This document shows, piece by piece, positions 9,799 to 18,605 of a stretch of DNA of 64,000 nt. Position 1 is the first letter of the stretch, and the number at the start of each line of letters is the position of its first letter. This stretch comes from Stenotrophomonas hibiscicola ATCC 19867 (GTDB lineage: Bacteria; Pseudomonadota; Gammaproteobacteria; Xanthomonadales; Xanthomonadaceae). The notes under the pieces are model-generated. The model searched no databases. It saw nothing but the letters and a program-made list of their open reading frames with translations, and was not told the origin of the DNA. Made by a program: the position numbers and the translations under genes. The DNA lies in assembly GCF_000382065.1 (NCBI RefSeq), contig NZ_KB907500.1, positions 741,882-805,881 of the forward strand, written 5' to 3'.

Positions 9799-9839
9799 GG
9801 GGTCAGATCCGTTTTCCTACGGAAAACGGATCTGACCCC
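9799..9839. repeat. Perfect 19-bp-arm hairpin (GGGGTCAGATCC type)
   Basis: Two perfectly complementary 19-nt arms beginning GGGGTCAGATCC, separated by TAC. There is no T-tract, so it is probably a dispersed palindromic element, not a standard terminator. It sits midway between the inverted structured repeats. Confidence 0.75.
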
Positions 9840-9859
9840 AAGAGTATTTCCGACAGATC

Positions 9860-10063
9860 GCGGAAATCTGTCGAAGGCGGGGTGGGTCCGGTTGAGGGGG
9901 CGTGAGCCGCATGGATGCGGCGACCGAGCTTACATGGACGTACCTGCAGCGTCCCCCTCAACCGGACCCACCCCGCCAACCCACGGAAAGCCAGCTTTTG
10001 ACGTTGACGTTGCTCCGGCTTGTAGCGGGTGCAGGGCTGCAAAGCCCTGCAACAAAACCCTCC
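9860..10063 (-). repeat. Structured intergenic repeat, copy 2 (inverted)
   Basis: Same architecture as the copy at 9535-9738 but in the opposite orientation. The outer flanks are nearly identical (GGCTTTCCGTGGG, CTTCGACAGATTTCCGC, GCAGGGCTTTGCAGCCCTGC). The stem arms (9876-9900 and 9953-9977) are perfectly complementary over 25 bp yet differ in sequence from copy 1. The core (9901-9952) is again exactly 52 nt, sharing CGTCCATG, GCTCG and CATCCATG with copy 1 in register; its inner stem is GCCGCAT-CC-ATGCGGC, again different but paired. Confidence 0.8.
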
Positions 10064-10092
10064 TTGACCGTAGCCCGTCCGCCACGGAGAAT

Positions 10093-10111
10093 TCCGCGAT
10101 TAATTCTCATT
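10093..10111 (+). promoter_or_regulatory. Candidate Fur box upstream of the PepSY reductase
   Basis: One half-site is perfect (ATTCTCATT) and the other matches 4 of 9 against AATGAGAAT-N-ATTCTCATT. It overlaps a GAGAATT-8 nt-AATTCTC inverted repeat (10087-10108). It lies about 50 bp before the start codon of a predicted ferric-siderophore-type reductase. Confidence 0.5.
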
Positions 10112-10159
10112 TGCTGTTGCGCAGGATGCGGGCGGCAGCCTTCGGGGCCCCCTCCTTCG

Positions 10160-12682
10160 ATGTTCAAGAACGTCCTGTTCCAACTGCACTGGCTGCTGGG
10201 CATCACCGCCGGCGCCGTACTGGCCGTGATGGGCCTCAGCGGCGCCGTGCTGTCCTTCGAGGATGAGCTGCTGCGAGCGGCCAACCCCGGCTTCGCCGAG
10301 ATCGCTGAACACCATGCTGATGGCCAGCTTCCGCTCGAACTCAGCGAACTGGCAACGCTGCTGCAGGCCGGCGGTGATCGCCCCCTGCAGCGCCTGCGCG
10401 TGGATGCCACCGGCCAGCGACCGTCGGTGGCGCGCTTTGCTGGCGGCAAGGAACACTGGGTGTACTTCGACCCCTACAGCGGTGAGCGCTTCAGCGCCCT
10501 GCGCGGGCAGGCGCTCTTTGACTTCGTCGAGGACCTGCATCGGCATCTTGCCGCCGGTGAGCGCGGCAAATGGATCACCGGCAGCTGCGCCATCGCCCTG
10601 CTGTTCTTCACCTTGTCCGGGCTCTACCTGCGCTGGCCACGACGCTGGTGGCACTGGCGCAGCTGGCTGGCAGTGGAGTGGAAGCGCAGTGGACGCGGCT
10701 TCCTGTGGAGCCTGCACTCCGTGGCCGGCACCTGGGTGCTGTTGATCTACCTGATGAGTGCGCTGACCGGCCTGTGGTGGTCCTTCGACTGGTACCGCAG
10801 CGCCGCCAACACCCTGCTGGGCGTCGCACCGGCCGCCAAACACAAGGTCGCCGCCGACGCCACCCTGGACCTGGAGCGCATCGAAGCCACGCTGTATGCG
10901 CTGCCCGGCGTGCGCACCGGCTACATCGACCTGCGTCTGCCGGAGAAACCGGGGCAGGTACTGAATGTGCGCGTGATGGCCGGTGACCCGTCGCAGCGCG
11001 GTGGGCGGCATGACCGCGCGCACGATCTGCTGCAGCTGGATCCGGCCAGCGGGGCCATCCTCGATTCACGCCCCTACGCGCGCCAGGGCACCGGGGGACA
11101 GCTGGCCACCAGCGTGTTCGCATTGCACTCGGGCAGTTACTTCGGCATGCCCGGGCGGGTGGTGGTGATGCTCAGCAGCCTGGGCATGAGCCTGTTCTTC
11201 ATCACTGGCTGGTTGCTGTACCTGGACCGGCGCCGCAGCCAGCGCGATGCGCGCGGGCTGCGCAAGTCGCTACCAGCAACACCTGCAGATGGCGATGGCA
11301 CGCCGTGGCTGGTGGTGCATGCCAGCCAGAGCGGACTGGGCGAACAACTCGCATGGCGCGCTGCCGCGCAGCTGCAAGCAACCGGCCATGCAGTGCAGGT
11401 TCTGCCGCTGGCCCGCGTCGATGCCGCGCGGCTGGCACGCACCGCACAGGCATTGTTCGTGCTGAGCACCTTTGGTGATGGCGAACCTCCGGATGCGGCG
11501 CGGGGCGCTGCGCGACGGCTGCTGGCACAAGCGCCGGATCTGTCGGGCCTGCAGTTCGGCCTGCTCGCCCTGGGTGACCGCCAGTACCCGCATTACTGCG
11601 CCTTTGGCCGCCAATTCGATGGCTGGCTGCTGGGCAACGGGGCACGTGCGCTGTTCGAGCGCATCGATGTCGATGCCGCTGCGATACCGGCGCTGCGCCA
11701 GTGGCAGCAACATCTAGGCGCGCTGACCGGCATCGCCACCGATGACAGCGTGCTGCCGGCGGCCACGCAGATGCACGAGTGGCGCCTGCTCGGCCGTGAC
11801 CGCCTCAATCCAGGCAGCGTGGGCGGCGCCATCTGGCGCATCCGTCTTGCGCCACCGGCCGATGTGCAGTGGCAGGCGGGCGACATCCTGCACATCGCGC
11901 CCCGCCACAACGCGCGGCACGCCGTTGCGGTGCTGAAGGCACATGGGCTGGATCCCCAGCAGCCGCTGCTGATTGACGGCCAGCCGCGCACGCTGTTGGC
12001 GCTGGCCAGCGAGCGCGAACTGCCCGATGCCGATGCTGCGCTGGCGGTGCAGGATGCCTGCCTCTGGCTGGCAGGGCTGCCACTGCTGCCGGGGCGCGAG
12101 TACTCCATCGCATCCTGTACGGATGACGGTGCGGTCGAACTGGTGGTACGGCTGGTCCATGACGAAACCGGACGCACCGGCCTGGGTTCTGGCTGGCTGT
12201 CGCTGCATGCGCCGGTCGGTGCCAGCATCGTGGCCCGCGTGCACCGCAACCCCGGTTTCCATCGCATTGGCGGTGCGCCGATGGTGCTGATCGGCAATGG
12301 CACCGGCATCGCGGGCCTGCGCAGCCTGCTGCGCGAAGCCGCGCATGCAGGTGAGCACGGGCACTGGCTGCTGTTCGGCGAACGCCAGCGCGCGAACGAC
12401 TTCCTGTTCGCCGATGAGATCGAAGCGTGGCAGGGCGATGGCCATCTCGCGCGGGTGGACCTGGCGTTCTCGCGCGATGGTAAGGGCGGCTATGTGCAGG
12501 ATCGCCTGCGTGCAGCAGCCGATGCCCTGCGCGACTGGATGCAGCGTGGTGCGGTCATCCACGTCTGCGGTTCGCTGCTGGGCATGGCCGAAGGCGTGGA
12601 CCAGGTGCTGCGCGAAGCGCTGGGTGATGAAGAAGTGGAAACGCTGCTGGAGACCGGGCGCTACCGTCGCGACGTGTATTGA
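10160..12682 (+). CDS. PepSY-TM / flavodoxin / NADPH-cytochrome-reductase-like fusion oxidoreductase
   Basis: An 840-aa inner-membrane protein. The N-terminal PepSY-associated part has four membrane segments (about residues 10-33, 137-160, 190-210 and 333-355). The cytosolic part comprises a flavodoxin domain (about 375-520, with STFGDGEPPD and LLALGDRQY), an FAD domain with REYSIAS, and an NAD(P)-binding domain with LIGNGTGIAGL, ending in a TGRYRRDVY tail typical of sulfite-reductase-type diflavin enzymes. It likely moves electrons from NADPH through FAD/FMN across the membrane. Homologues are associated with reduction of ferric siderophores; a possible Fur box upstream fits iron control. 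The frame is open further upstream, but into repeats; the ATG before FKNVLFQLHW gives the family N-terminus. Confidence 0.85.
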   Translation: MFKNVLFQLHWLLGITAGAVLAVMGLSGAVLSFEDELLRAANPGFAEIAEHHADGQLPLELSELATLLQAGGDRPLQRLRVDATGQRPSVARFAGGKEHWVYFDPYSGERFSALRGQALFDFVEDLHRHLAAGERGKWITGSCAIALLFFTLSGLYLRWPRRWWHWRSWLAVEWKRSGRGFLWSLHSVAGTWVLLIYLMSALTGLWWSFDWYRSAANTLLGVAPAAKHKVAADATLDLERIEATLYALPGVRTGYIDLRLPEKPGQVLNVRVMAGDPSQRGGRHDRAHDLLQLDPASGAILDSRPYARQGTGGQLATSVFALHSGSYFGMPGRVVVMLSSLGMSLFFITGWLLYLDRRRSQRDARGLRKSLPATPADGDGTPWLVVHASQSGLGEQLAWRAAAQLQATGHAVQVLPLARVDAARLARTAQALFVLSTFGDGEPPDAARGAARRLLAQAPDLSGLQFGLLALGDRQYPHYCAFGRQFDGWLLGNGARALFERIDVDAAAIPALRQWQQHLGALTGIATDDSVLPAATQMHEWRLLGRDRLNPGSVGGAIWRIRLAPPADVQWQAGDILHIAPRHNARHAVAVLKAHGLDPQQPLLIDGQPRTLLALASERELPDADAALAVQDACLWLAGLPLLPGREYSIASCTDDGAVELVVRLVHDETGRTGLGSGWLSLHAPVGASIVARVHRNPGFHRIGGAPMVLIGNGTGIAGLRSLLREAAHAGEHGHWLLFGERQRANDFLFADEIEAWQGDGHLARVDLAFSRDGKGGYVQDRLRAAADALRDWMQRGAVIHVCGSLLGMAEGVDQVLREALGDEEVETLLETGRYRRDVY

Positions 12683-12691
12683 GCCACAAGG

Positions 12692-12750
12692 GTAGTACCG
12701 GCCGCCGGCCGGCATGATCAGGGGCGTGCCGGCCAGCGGCCGGCACTACC
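12692..12750. repeat. Convergent SMAG repeat pair
   Basis: GTAGTACCGGCCGCCGGCCG and its inverted mate ending CCGGCACTACC, about 14 nt apart, forming one long hairpin. It lies between the convergent ends of the PepSY reductase and the chemoreceptor genes, where it could act as a transcription end or mRNA-stability element. Confidence 0.85.
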
Positions 12751-12759
12751 GGAGCACGA

Positions 12760-15297
12760 TCAGGCCGCAGCGCGCGCCTGTGGCATCGACTGCAACTGGA
12801 ACGCGCCCACCGCTTCGGTCAGCGCGTGTACCTGCGCCTGCATCTGCGCGGTGGAGGCACCAGCCTCTTCCACCAGGCTGGCGTTGCGCTGGGTGCTGGC
12901 TTCCATCTGCACGATGGTCTGCTTCACCTGCGCGATGCCGGCATGCTGGTCCTGCGATGCACTGCGGATACCGGCCAGCAGTTCGGCCAGCTGCTGCACG
13001 CTGCCAACGATCTCGCCCATCGTGATGCCCGCCTGCTCGGCCTGCTGGTTGCCCTGGCCAACACGCGCCACCGAATCCTCGATCAGTCCTTTGATCTGCT
13101 TGGCCGCTTCGGCACTGCGCTGGGCCAGCAGGCGCACTTCCGCAGCCACCACGGCGAAGCTGCGGCCCTGCTCACCTGCGCGCGCAGCTTCCACCGCGGC
13201 ATTCAGCGCGAGGATGTTGGTCTGGAAAGCGATGCCATCGATCAGCTGGGTGATGTCGCCGATCCGCCGCGAGGCCTCGCTGATGCCATGCATGGTTGCG
13301 ACCACCTGGCCGACGGCCTCGCCACCGCGCTGGGCCACCGCGGCCGCCCCCTGCACCAGGGCATCGGCGCGGCCCGCGGCATCGGCATTGCGGCCAACGG
13401 TGTCGGTCAACTCGTGCATCGACGCTGCCGTCTCTTCCAGGTTGGCCGCCTGCTGTTCGGTACGCTGCGACAGATCATGGTGACCGGCAACGATCTCACC
13501 CACACCGGTGTCGAGGCTGGACGTCGCCTGCTGGATGCGGGTGACGATGCGGCCCAGTTGCGCGACCGTGGCGTTGGCATCGTCACGCATGCGTGCGAAC
13601 ACGCCCTGCAGCTCACCTTCCATGCGCACGCTGAGGTCACCACGGGCCAGCGCCGCCAGAAGCGCCTGCAGATCGCCGAGGTTGGTCTCGAAGGTCGCCA
13701 GCAGGCGGTTGATGCTGGTCGACAACGTACGCACGAAGCCCTGTTTTCCCTCCAGCGCGATGCGGCCGTGCAGGTCGCCATGTGCGGCGGCGTCGACCAG
13801 TGCTGCCACTTCGGTTTCCAGCAGCGTTTCCAGCGCGCGGCTGCGCCACTCCACTGCCACGCCGAGGAAATGCCCTTCGTCGGTGATGGCATTGGCGATC
13901 AGCTGGTAGCGCACGCCGGCATGGCCGATCTCGCGCTCCTCGCTCTGGCGTACGCCGGCCAGGCTGGCCAACGCCGGATGCAGGCGTACCGCGTCGCTGC
14001 CCACCAGCGCTTCGTTCGTCAGTTCAAGCAGCTGCAGCAATGCCGGGTTGGCGTAGGCGACCTGCCCTTCCGCATCGATCACCATCAGGCCGGTCTGCGC
14101 GCTGTCCAATGCCTGGCGCACGCGGGTGTTGCCGCGGGCCACCGCACGCTCGATCTCGATGCGCGCGCGCAGGCGCTGCTGCATGTCGACCAGGCGCTGG
14201 GCCAGTTGGCCGATCTCGTCGTTGGCGTTGTAGACGCGCAGGGTGGTGTCGAGGCGGTCGTCGGCGATGTCGCTGGCGAAGCGCAGGGTGTCCTGGATCG
14301 GCCGGCGCACCGCACGCAGCACCAGCGCCAGGCTGGTGATCAGCACGCCGGCCACCAGCAGCAGGGTCAGTGCGAACAGCACGCTCATGGTGCGCGCGCC
14401 GGCCTGCTGGCGTGCCTGCGCCGTGGCCAGCGCCGCCACCTGTGCCTGCTGGAATGCGGCCAACGCCGGCGCTACGCCCGCGGCGGTATCCAGCAGCGAC
14501 TGCGCTTCCACATCCAGGCCGACGCGGGCAGCGGCATACCCCAGCAATGCGGCCTGATACGCCTCCATCCCGGTGCGCAGGGTGTCCTGCACATCCGCAG
14601 GCAGGCCCGCCAGCGCGAGGTCGAACGGCAGCTTCTCCTCGCTGGCGCGGTCGGCGTGGGTGGAATCACCGTCGAGCAGCAGCAGTGCCTCCTGCCTTCG
14701 CATCTTCTGCAGGGACAGCGCCAGCGCGGGCCGCTGCTGCACATCCACCTGCGCCTGCAGGGTGTCGGCGGCCTGCTGCAGCTGCGCAGCGAGGCCGGCA
14801 TCACCACGGCCCATCTCGTCGACCCGTTCGAACAGGGCGGCCACACCCTGCGAGAACGCGTCGGCGGCTTCGGTCAGCGCCTGCAGAGCCTTGCGCCGGC
14901 CAGCATCCATCGGCATCGCGCGCAGCGCCTGCAGATCGGTCTGCAACGCCTTCTGCGTGGCCAACAGCTGCGCGCGGTCGGCATCATCGAAACTGCGTGC
15001 ATACTGGGCCTGCAGGCGACGCGCTTCGGCCACCCGCGTGGACAGGCTGGCAGCCAGATCGCTGCCGCGCTGGTAGCTGGCCTGGCTGCGCGCAGCCAGT
15101 GCGTTGGCATGGCCAGTCCAGGCGTAGACAGCAGCGATCGCCACCAGGCCCAGGCCGCAGATCCACAGTGTGGCCTTGAGCTTGTTGGCCACGCTGAGCC
15201 GATGTGGCTGCAGCCAGCGCAGCAGCCCGGGGGACGCCGAGTGCAACGCAGCAAGGCGCGTGCGCAGGCACCGGAGGTGGGGGACAACGGCCGACAT
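12760..15297 (-). CDS. Methyl-accepting chemotaxis protein with PAS domain
   Basis: An 845-aa chemoreceptor. TM1 is around residues 45-63, followed by a ~240-aa helical periplasmic domain; TM2 is around 300-325; then HAMP, a PAS domain (about 390-510; [21 protein letters not shown]), a second HAMP-like segment, and a C-terminal signalling domain with the conserved hairpin tip ([20 protein letters not shown]). The C-terminus has no CheR-binding pentapeptide. The internal PAS suggests an additional cytosolic redox or ligand input. The ATG at 15297 has a GGAG ribosome-binding site; the longer open frame upstream lacks family features. Ligand unknown. Confidence 0.9.
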   Translation of the reverse strand: MSAVVPHLRCLRTRLAALHSASPGLLRWLQPHRLSVANKLKATLWICGLGLVAIAAVYAWTGHANALAARSQASYQRGSDLAASLSTRVAEARRLQAQYARSFDDADRAQLLATQKALQTDLQALRAMPMDAGRRKALQALTEAADAFSQGVAALFERVDEMGRGDAGLAAQLQQAADTLQAQVDVQQRPALALSLQKMRRQEALLLLDGDSTHADRASEEKLPFDLALAGLPADVQDTLRTGMEAYQAALLGYAAARVGLDVEAQSLLDTAAGVAPALAAFQQAQVAALATAQARQQAGARTMSVLFALTLLLVAGVLITSLALVLRAVRRPIQDTLRFASDIADDRLDTTLRVYNANDEIGQLAQRLVDMQQRLRARIEIERAVARGNTRVRQALDSAQTGLMVIDAEGQVAYANPALLQLLELTNEALVGSDAVRLHPALASLAGVRQSEEREIGHAGVRYQLIANAITDEGHFLGVAVEWRSRALETLLETEVAALVDAAAHGDLHGRIALEGKQGFVRTLSTSINRLLATFETNLGDLQALLAALARGDLSVRMEGELQGVFARMRDDANATVAQLGRIVTRIQQATSSLDTGVGEIVAGHHDLSQRTEQQAANLEETAASMHELTDTVGRNADAAGRADALVQGAAAVAQRGGEAVGQVVATMHGISEASRRIGDITQLIDGIAFQTNILALNAAVEAARAGEQGRSFAVVAAEVRLLAQRSAEAAKQIKGLIEDSVARVGQGNQQAEQAGITMGEIVGSVQQLAELLAGIRSASQDQHAGIAQVKQTIVQMEASTQRNASLVEEAGASTAQMQAQVHALTEAVGAFQLQSMPQARAAA

Positions 15298-15500
15298 GAC
15301 AGACTCCAGGCGGAAAGACGCATCTGTATCGGCCTGACTCAGGACAACTTTAGGGCGCTCCTGGTCCACTCCCACCGATTGCTGGCGGACGCGGCCTTTG
15401 TACCCGGCACAGGCGACAGGGGGATGACACCCGCGCAATGCTTGACCTCAACCCCGGTTGGGGGAGCACAGTAGATCTCCCTCCCCCGCCCGGCGCGCGC

Positions 15501-16337
15501 ATGACGACGCTCGATGTCCCCCGCTACCTGCAACGCCTGCAGCTGGATGCACCGCCACCGCTGACGCTGGCGGGCCTGACCCTGCTGCAGCAGCACCACA
15601 ACGCACTGCTGCCGTTCGAAACCCTCAGCTGCCTGCTGCGCGATGCAGTACCGATCGACCTGGACAGCGTGCAGCGCAAGCTGCTCGACGACCGTCGTGG
15701 CGGCTACTGCTTCGAACTCAATGGCGGCCTGCTGGCACTGCTGCAGGCGCTGGGCTTCGATGCACAGCCGTTGAGCGCGCGCGTGCTGCTGGCCGCCCAG
15801 GACGGCGAACTGACCGCACGCACCCACCTGCTGCGCGTGCAGGTGGACGGTGATGACTGGCTGGTGGATGCCGGTTTCGGCAGCCTGACCCCGACCGTGC
15901 CGCTGCGCCTGCATGATCCGCAGCCACAGGCCACGCCGCACGAGCGCTACCTGCTGCGCCGACTGCCTGGCAACGGTGATTTCGTGCTGTCGGCCGAGTC
16001 CCACGATGGCTGGCGGGCGATGTATCGGTTCGACCTGCAGGCGCCGGCACCAATCGACAACGTGGTGGGCAACTGGTACGTGTGCACCCATCCCGATTCC
16101 AGCTTCCCCGGCCAGCTGCGCGCATCGCTGACCGCGCCGGACTGGCGCCGCACGATCGGCAGCGGCAACTACACCGAGTACCGCCCCGGCCAGGTACCGG
16201 ACAAGCGTCCGCTGCACGATGTTGCCGACGTGCGCGGGGTACTGCAGCAACGCTTCGGCATGCAGTTGCCCGGAGACCCGCGGCTTGACCCAGCGATCAA
16301 TGACTGGCTGCAGCGCTCACGCGCCGCAACCTTGTAG
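15501..16337 (+). CDS. Arylamine N-acetyltransferase
   Basis: A 278-aa cytosolic enzyme transferring acetyl from acetyl-CoA to arylamines, hydrazines or related aromatic amines. The Cys-His-Asp triad is visible: Cys70 in RRGGYCFELN, His109 in ARTHLL, Asp123 in LVDAGFG, positions that match characterised bacterial NATs within one or two residues. An upstream in-frame extension of 21 residues (rich in Pro) is less likely than the ATG used here. The TAG stop codon is contributed by the GTAG end of the following palindromic repeat. Physiological substrate unknown. Confidence 0.92.
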   Translation: MTTLDVPRYLQRLQLDAPPPLTLAGLTLLQQHHNALLPFETLSCLLRDAVPIDLDSVQRKLLDDRRGGYCFELNGGLLALLQALGFDAQPLSARVLLAAQDGELTARTHLLRVQVDGDDWLVDAGFGSLTPTVPLRLHDPQPQATPHERYLLRRLPGNGDFVLSAESHDGWRAMYRFDLQAPAPIDNVVGNWYVCTHPDSSFPGQLRASLTAPDWRRTIGSGNYTEYRPGQVPDKRPLHDVADVRGVLQQRFGMQLPGDPRLDPAINDWLQRSRAATL

Positions 16338-16406
16338 CGCCGAGCCCATGCTCGGCTGAGCTTGGGCTGCTGGGTCAACAGCAGCCGAGCATGGGCTCGG
16401 CTCTAC
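16334..16406. repeat. Convergent SMAG-type pair forming a long hairpin
   Basis: GTAGCGCCGAGCCCATGCTC ... GAGCATGGGCTCGGCTCTAC, an inverted pair with a second complementary stretch inside (CTGAGC / GGGCTGCTG / CAGCAGCC). It separates two convergent genes and supplies the stop codon of both: the NAT gene ends on the left TAG and the VOC gene on the right one. Confidence 0.9.
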
Positions 16407-16774
16407 GCAACCGCGCGCGCCTGCAGCGCGATACGGTTGCCTTCACTGTCGAAGATCTCGGCCACGCGCCAGTCGCCCGCGTCGGCCGGTCCGAAGCGCA
16501 GCGCAGCGCCCGCTTGCAGTGCACGCTCCAGGCTCACCTCCAGGTCATCGACGCCGATGTAGATGCGCGCACCGTGGACGGAGGGCAGATAGTCGGCCCC
16601 CCGCACCAGCGCCATGCTGGCACCGGCGGCCTCATCGGAAAACGGCAGGTAGGCCATCCGGCAGTCGTGCTGCAGGATCGGTTCGTCCACCGCCACCTGC
16701 AGCCAGTGCTGGTAGAACGTGATGGCCCGGGCCAGGTCAGTGACCGGCATCTCGACGTGCAGGATGGGGTTCAT
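16403..16774 (-). CDS. VOC-family (glyoxalase/bleomycin-resistance fold) protein
   Basis: A 123-aa protein with the paired beta-alpha-beta-beta-beta motifs of the vicinal-oxygen-chelate fold (LHVEMPVTDLARAITFYQHW near the N-terminus, a central IYIGVDDLE, and the C-terminal FDSEGNRIALQA). Such proteins are small metal-dependent dioxygenases, isomerases or drug-binding proteins; many are of unknown activity. Stop codon lies within the SMAG repeat. It is divergent from the substrate-binding-like gene, with 82 bp between the start codons. Confidence 0.85.
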   Translation of the reverse strand: MNPILHVEMPVTDLARAITFYQHWLQVAVDEPILQHDCRMAYLPFSDEAAGASMALVRGADYLPSVHGARIYIGVDDLEVSLERALQAGAALRFGPADAGDWRVAEIFDSEGNRIALQARAVA

Positions 16775-16856
16775 GTCCGCAGGATAACCGGATACTGACA
16801 CTGCCTTGCAGGTCCGTACTGGCATGCTGAACCGCCCTTTCCCCGCGGAGTCCTGC

Positions 16857-17573
16857 ATGTCCCTGGCCGATCATCGTGGTGCGCTGGCACCGCTGGGCTT
16901 CCTGCGCGTGGCGATCAACCTGGGCAACCCTGTGCTGGCACAGGGCGATGCGCGCTCACCGCGCGGTCCATCACTGGAACTGGCGACCGCGTTGGCGCAA
17001 CGGATGGGCGTGCAGGCCCGCTTCACCTGCCACGACGCCGCAGCCTCGGTGGTTGCCGCGGCCGCCGAAGATGCCTGGGATCTGGCCTTCCTAGCGATCG
17101 ATCCGGCGCGTGCCGACCGCATCGCCTTCAGCGCCCCCTATGTGGAGATCGAAGGCACCTACCTGGTGCGCGAGGACAGCCCTGCGCAACAGGTGGCCGA
17201 CCTCGACCGCGAGGGGCTGCGCATCGCGGTGGGCCGCGGTGCAGCCTACGACCTGTTTCTCAGCCGTGAACTGCGCCACGCGATGATCGAGCGAGCTGAG
17301 ACGTCGGCCGCTGCCATCACCCTGTTCGATCTGCAGCGCCTGGATGCCGCTGCCGGCGTGCGCCAGCCGCTGGCCGCCTGGGCGCAGGCGCATCCCGGCC
17401 ACCGCGTGCTGGCCGACCGTTTCACCGTGATCCAGCAGGCGGTCGCGGCGCCGGCCTCGCGCCCGGCCGATGCATTGCAGGCGCTGTTCGAGGAAGTGGA
17501 GGCGATCAAGGCAGGCTCGTTGCTGGGCGAAGCCTTCGCCCGTGCCGGGCAGGCGGTTACGTTGGTACGGTGA
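16857..17573 (+). CDS. Solute-binding-protein-like (SBP family 3) protein without signal peptide
   Basis: A 238-aa protein with the two-lobed amino-acid-binding fold: LRVAINLGNPVLAQ at the start of lobe 1, the DLAFLAIDPARADRIAFSAP segment and IEGTYLV, typical of SBP_bac_3. Unlike ABC-transporter binding proteins it has no export signal at either possible start, and no transporter genes are next to it. It may be a cytosolic ligand-binding or enzyme-like derivative (a cyclohexadienyl-dehydratase-like role is conceivable but unsupported). Start chosen at the ATG before SLADHRGAL. Confidence 0.75.
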   Translation: MSLADHRGALAPLGFLRVAINLGNPVLAQGDARSPRGPSLELATALAQRMGVQARFTCHDAAASVVAAAAEDAWDLAFLAIDPARADRIAFSAPYVEIEGTYLVREDSPAQQVADLDREGLRIAVGRGAAYDLFLSRELRHAMIERAETSAAAITLFDLQRLDAAAGVRQPLAAWAQAHPGHRVLADRFTVIQQAVAAPASRPADALQALFEEVEAIKAGSLLGEAFARAGQAVTLVR

Positions 17574-17586
17574 CTGCGGGACACAC

Positions 17587-17611
17587 GCAGTCGAGCATGG
17601 CTCGACGCTAT
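17587..17611. repeat. Degenerate SMAG-type repeat
   Basis: GCAGTCGAGCATGGCTCGAC, with the terminal GTAG changed to ATAG when read on the minus strand. It lies between the convergent SBP-like and LysR genes and touches the LysR stop. Confidence 0.6.
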
Positions 17612-18507
17612 AAATGCGCGTCTGCCATGTGTCGCACATGCTCAGCAGCCTGCGCGTGCAACCAGTCGCGGAAGGCGAGGAAGCCGCGATGGCTGGCCGA
17701 GCGCTGCGGGTACACCAACCAATGCGGCCACGCCGTCTTCAGGCGCTGGCTGGACAGTGCGACCAGCTGGCCGGAGTCGAGCAGCAGCCTCGCCCGCGTC
17801 ACTCGGCCGAGGGCCACGCCCACGCCGTCCAGAGCGGCGCGATGGTGCGCCTCCGAATCATCCAGCACCGCCACGAACCGCGCCGGCGCACTCTGCCCAC
17901 TCAATGCAAACCACGCGCCCCAGGCGCCGTCCGGATCACCCAGCAGCGGCCACTGGTTCAGCGGCACGCGCTCGATCCCTCCCATGCGTTCGATCAGCGC
18001 CGGGCTGGCCATGGGCAGCAGCCACTCGTCGAACAGCGGCTCCACCACCAGGCCCGGCCACTGCCCGCTGCCCAGCCGCAGCGCGGCGTCGAACTGGCGC
18101 TGTCGCTCGAAGTCAATCAGGCGTTCACTCGACTGCAGGTTGATCTCGATCTGTGGATGCTCAGCAACGAAGTGCCCCAAGCGCGGCACCAGCCACGCCG
18201 ACGCCATCGACGGTACCGCGCTGATCGTCAGCACGTGCTCGGCGCGTGCGGCATAGGGCTGGAAGGCCTCGTTGATCGCATCCAGGTGCGGCCCCACCTG
18301 GTCGAGCAGGCGCTGTCCCTCCAGGGTGAGCGAGACACCACGCGGCTGGCGGATCAGCAGCGGCTGCCCGAGCCGCTCTTCCAGTTGCCGCATCTGATGG
18401 CTGAGCGCGCTGACGGTCAGGTTCATCGACGCTGCCGCACGCGACAGGTTGCCCAGCCGGGCGGCAGCCACGAAGCCCTGCAGGGCATGGAGCGGAGCAC
18501 GGGGCAT
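17608..18507 (-). CDS. LysR-family transcriptional regulator (GcvA-like)
   Basis: A 299-aa regulator with an N-terminal winged helix (residues 5-64; LHALQGFVAAARLGNLSRAA and VSALSHQMRQLEERLG) and a C-terminal effector-binding domain of the GcvA/AmpR subgroup. It is divergent from a 47-aa small ORF with 98 bp between the starts, the standard LysR arrangement, so that small gene and its own promoter are the first target candidates. The effector is unknown. Confidence 0.9.
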   Translation of the reverse strand: MPRAPLHALQGFVAAARLGNLSRAAASMNLTVSALSHQMRQLEERLGQPLLIRQPRGVSLTLEGQRLLDQVGPHLDAINEAFQPYAARAEHVLTISAVPSMASAWLVPRLGHFVAEHPQIEINLQSSERLIDFERQRQFDAALRLGSGQWPGLVVEPLFDEWLLPMASPALIERMGGIERVPLNQWPLLGDPDGAWGAWFALSGQSAPARFVAVLDDSEAHHRAALDGVGVALGRVTRARLLLDSGQLVALSSQRLKTAWPHWLVYPQRSASHRGFLAFRDWLHAQAAEHVRHMADAHL

Positions 18508-18605
18508 CAGGCTTGAAATCCTCTCACGTCACGCTTGCGGAAATGTCGCTTCTTGCCGCTTCATGCTGCCCGTATCGTGCAATCCACTCAAGTGGAGGCG
18601 CGCTC

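Noticed and set aside
9902..10159. Longer N-terminus for the PepSY reductase
   Set aside because: The extra 86 residues come from the structured repeat and the probable Fur site; the family N-terminus begins at the ATG at 10160.
12692..12750. SMAG repeats as a possible CRISPR array
   Set aside because: Units are palindromes in inverted pairs scattered one by one through the genome, with no regularly spaced array and no cas genes.
12826..15474. 882-codon open frame opposite the chemoreceptor
   Set aside because: His/Gln/Arg-rich shadow without domains; the sense frame has all chemoreceptor domains.
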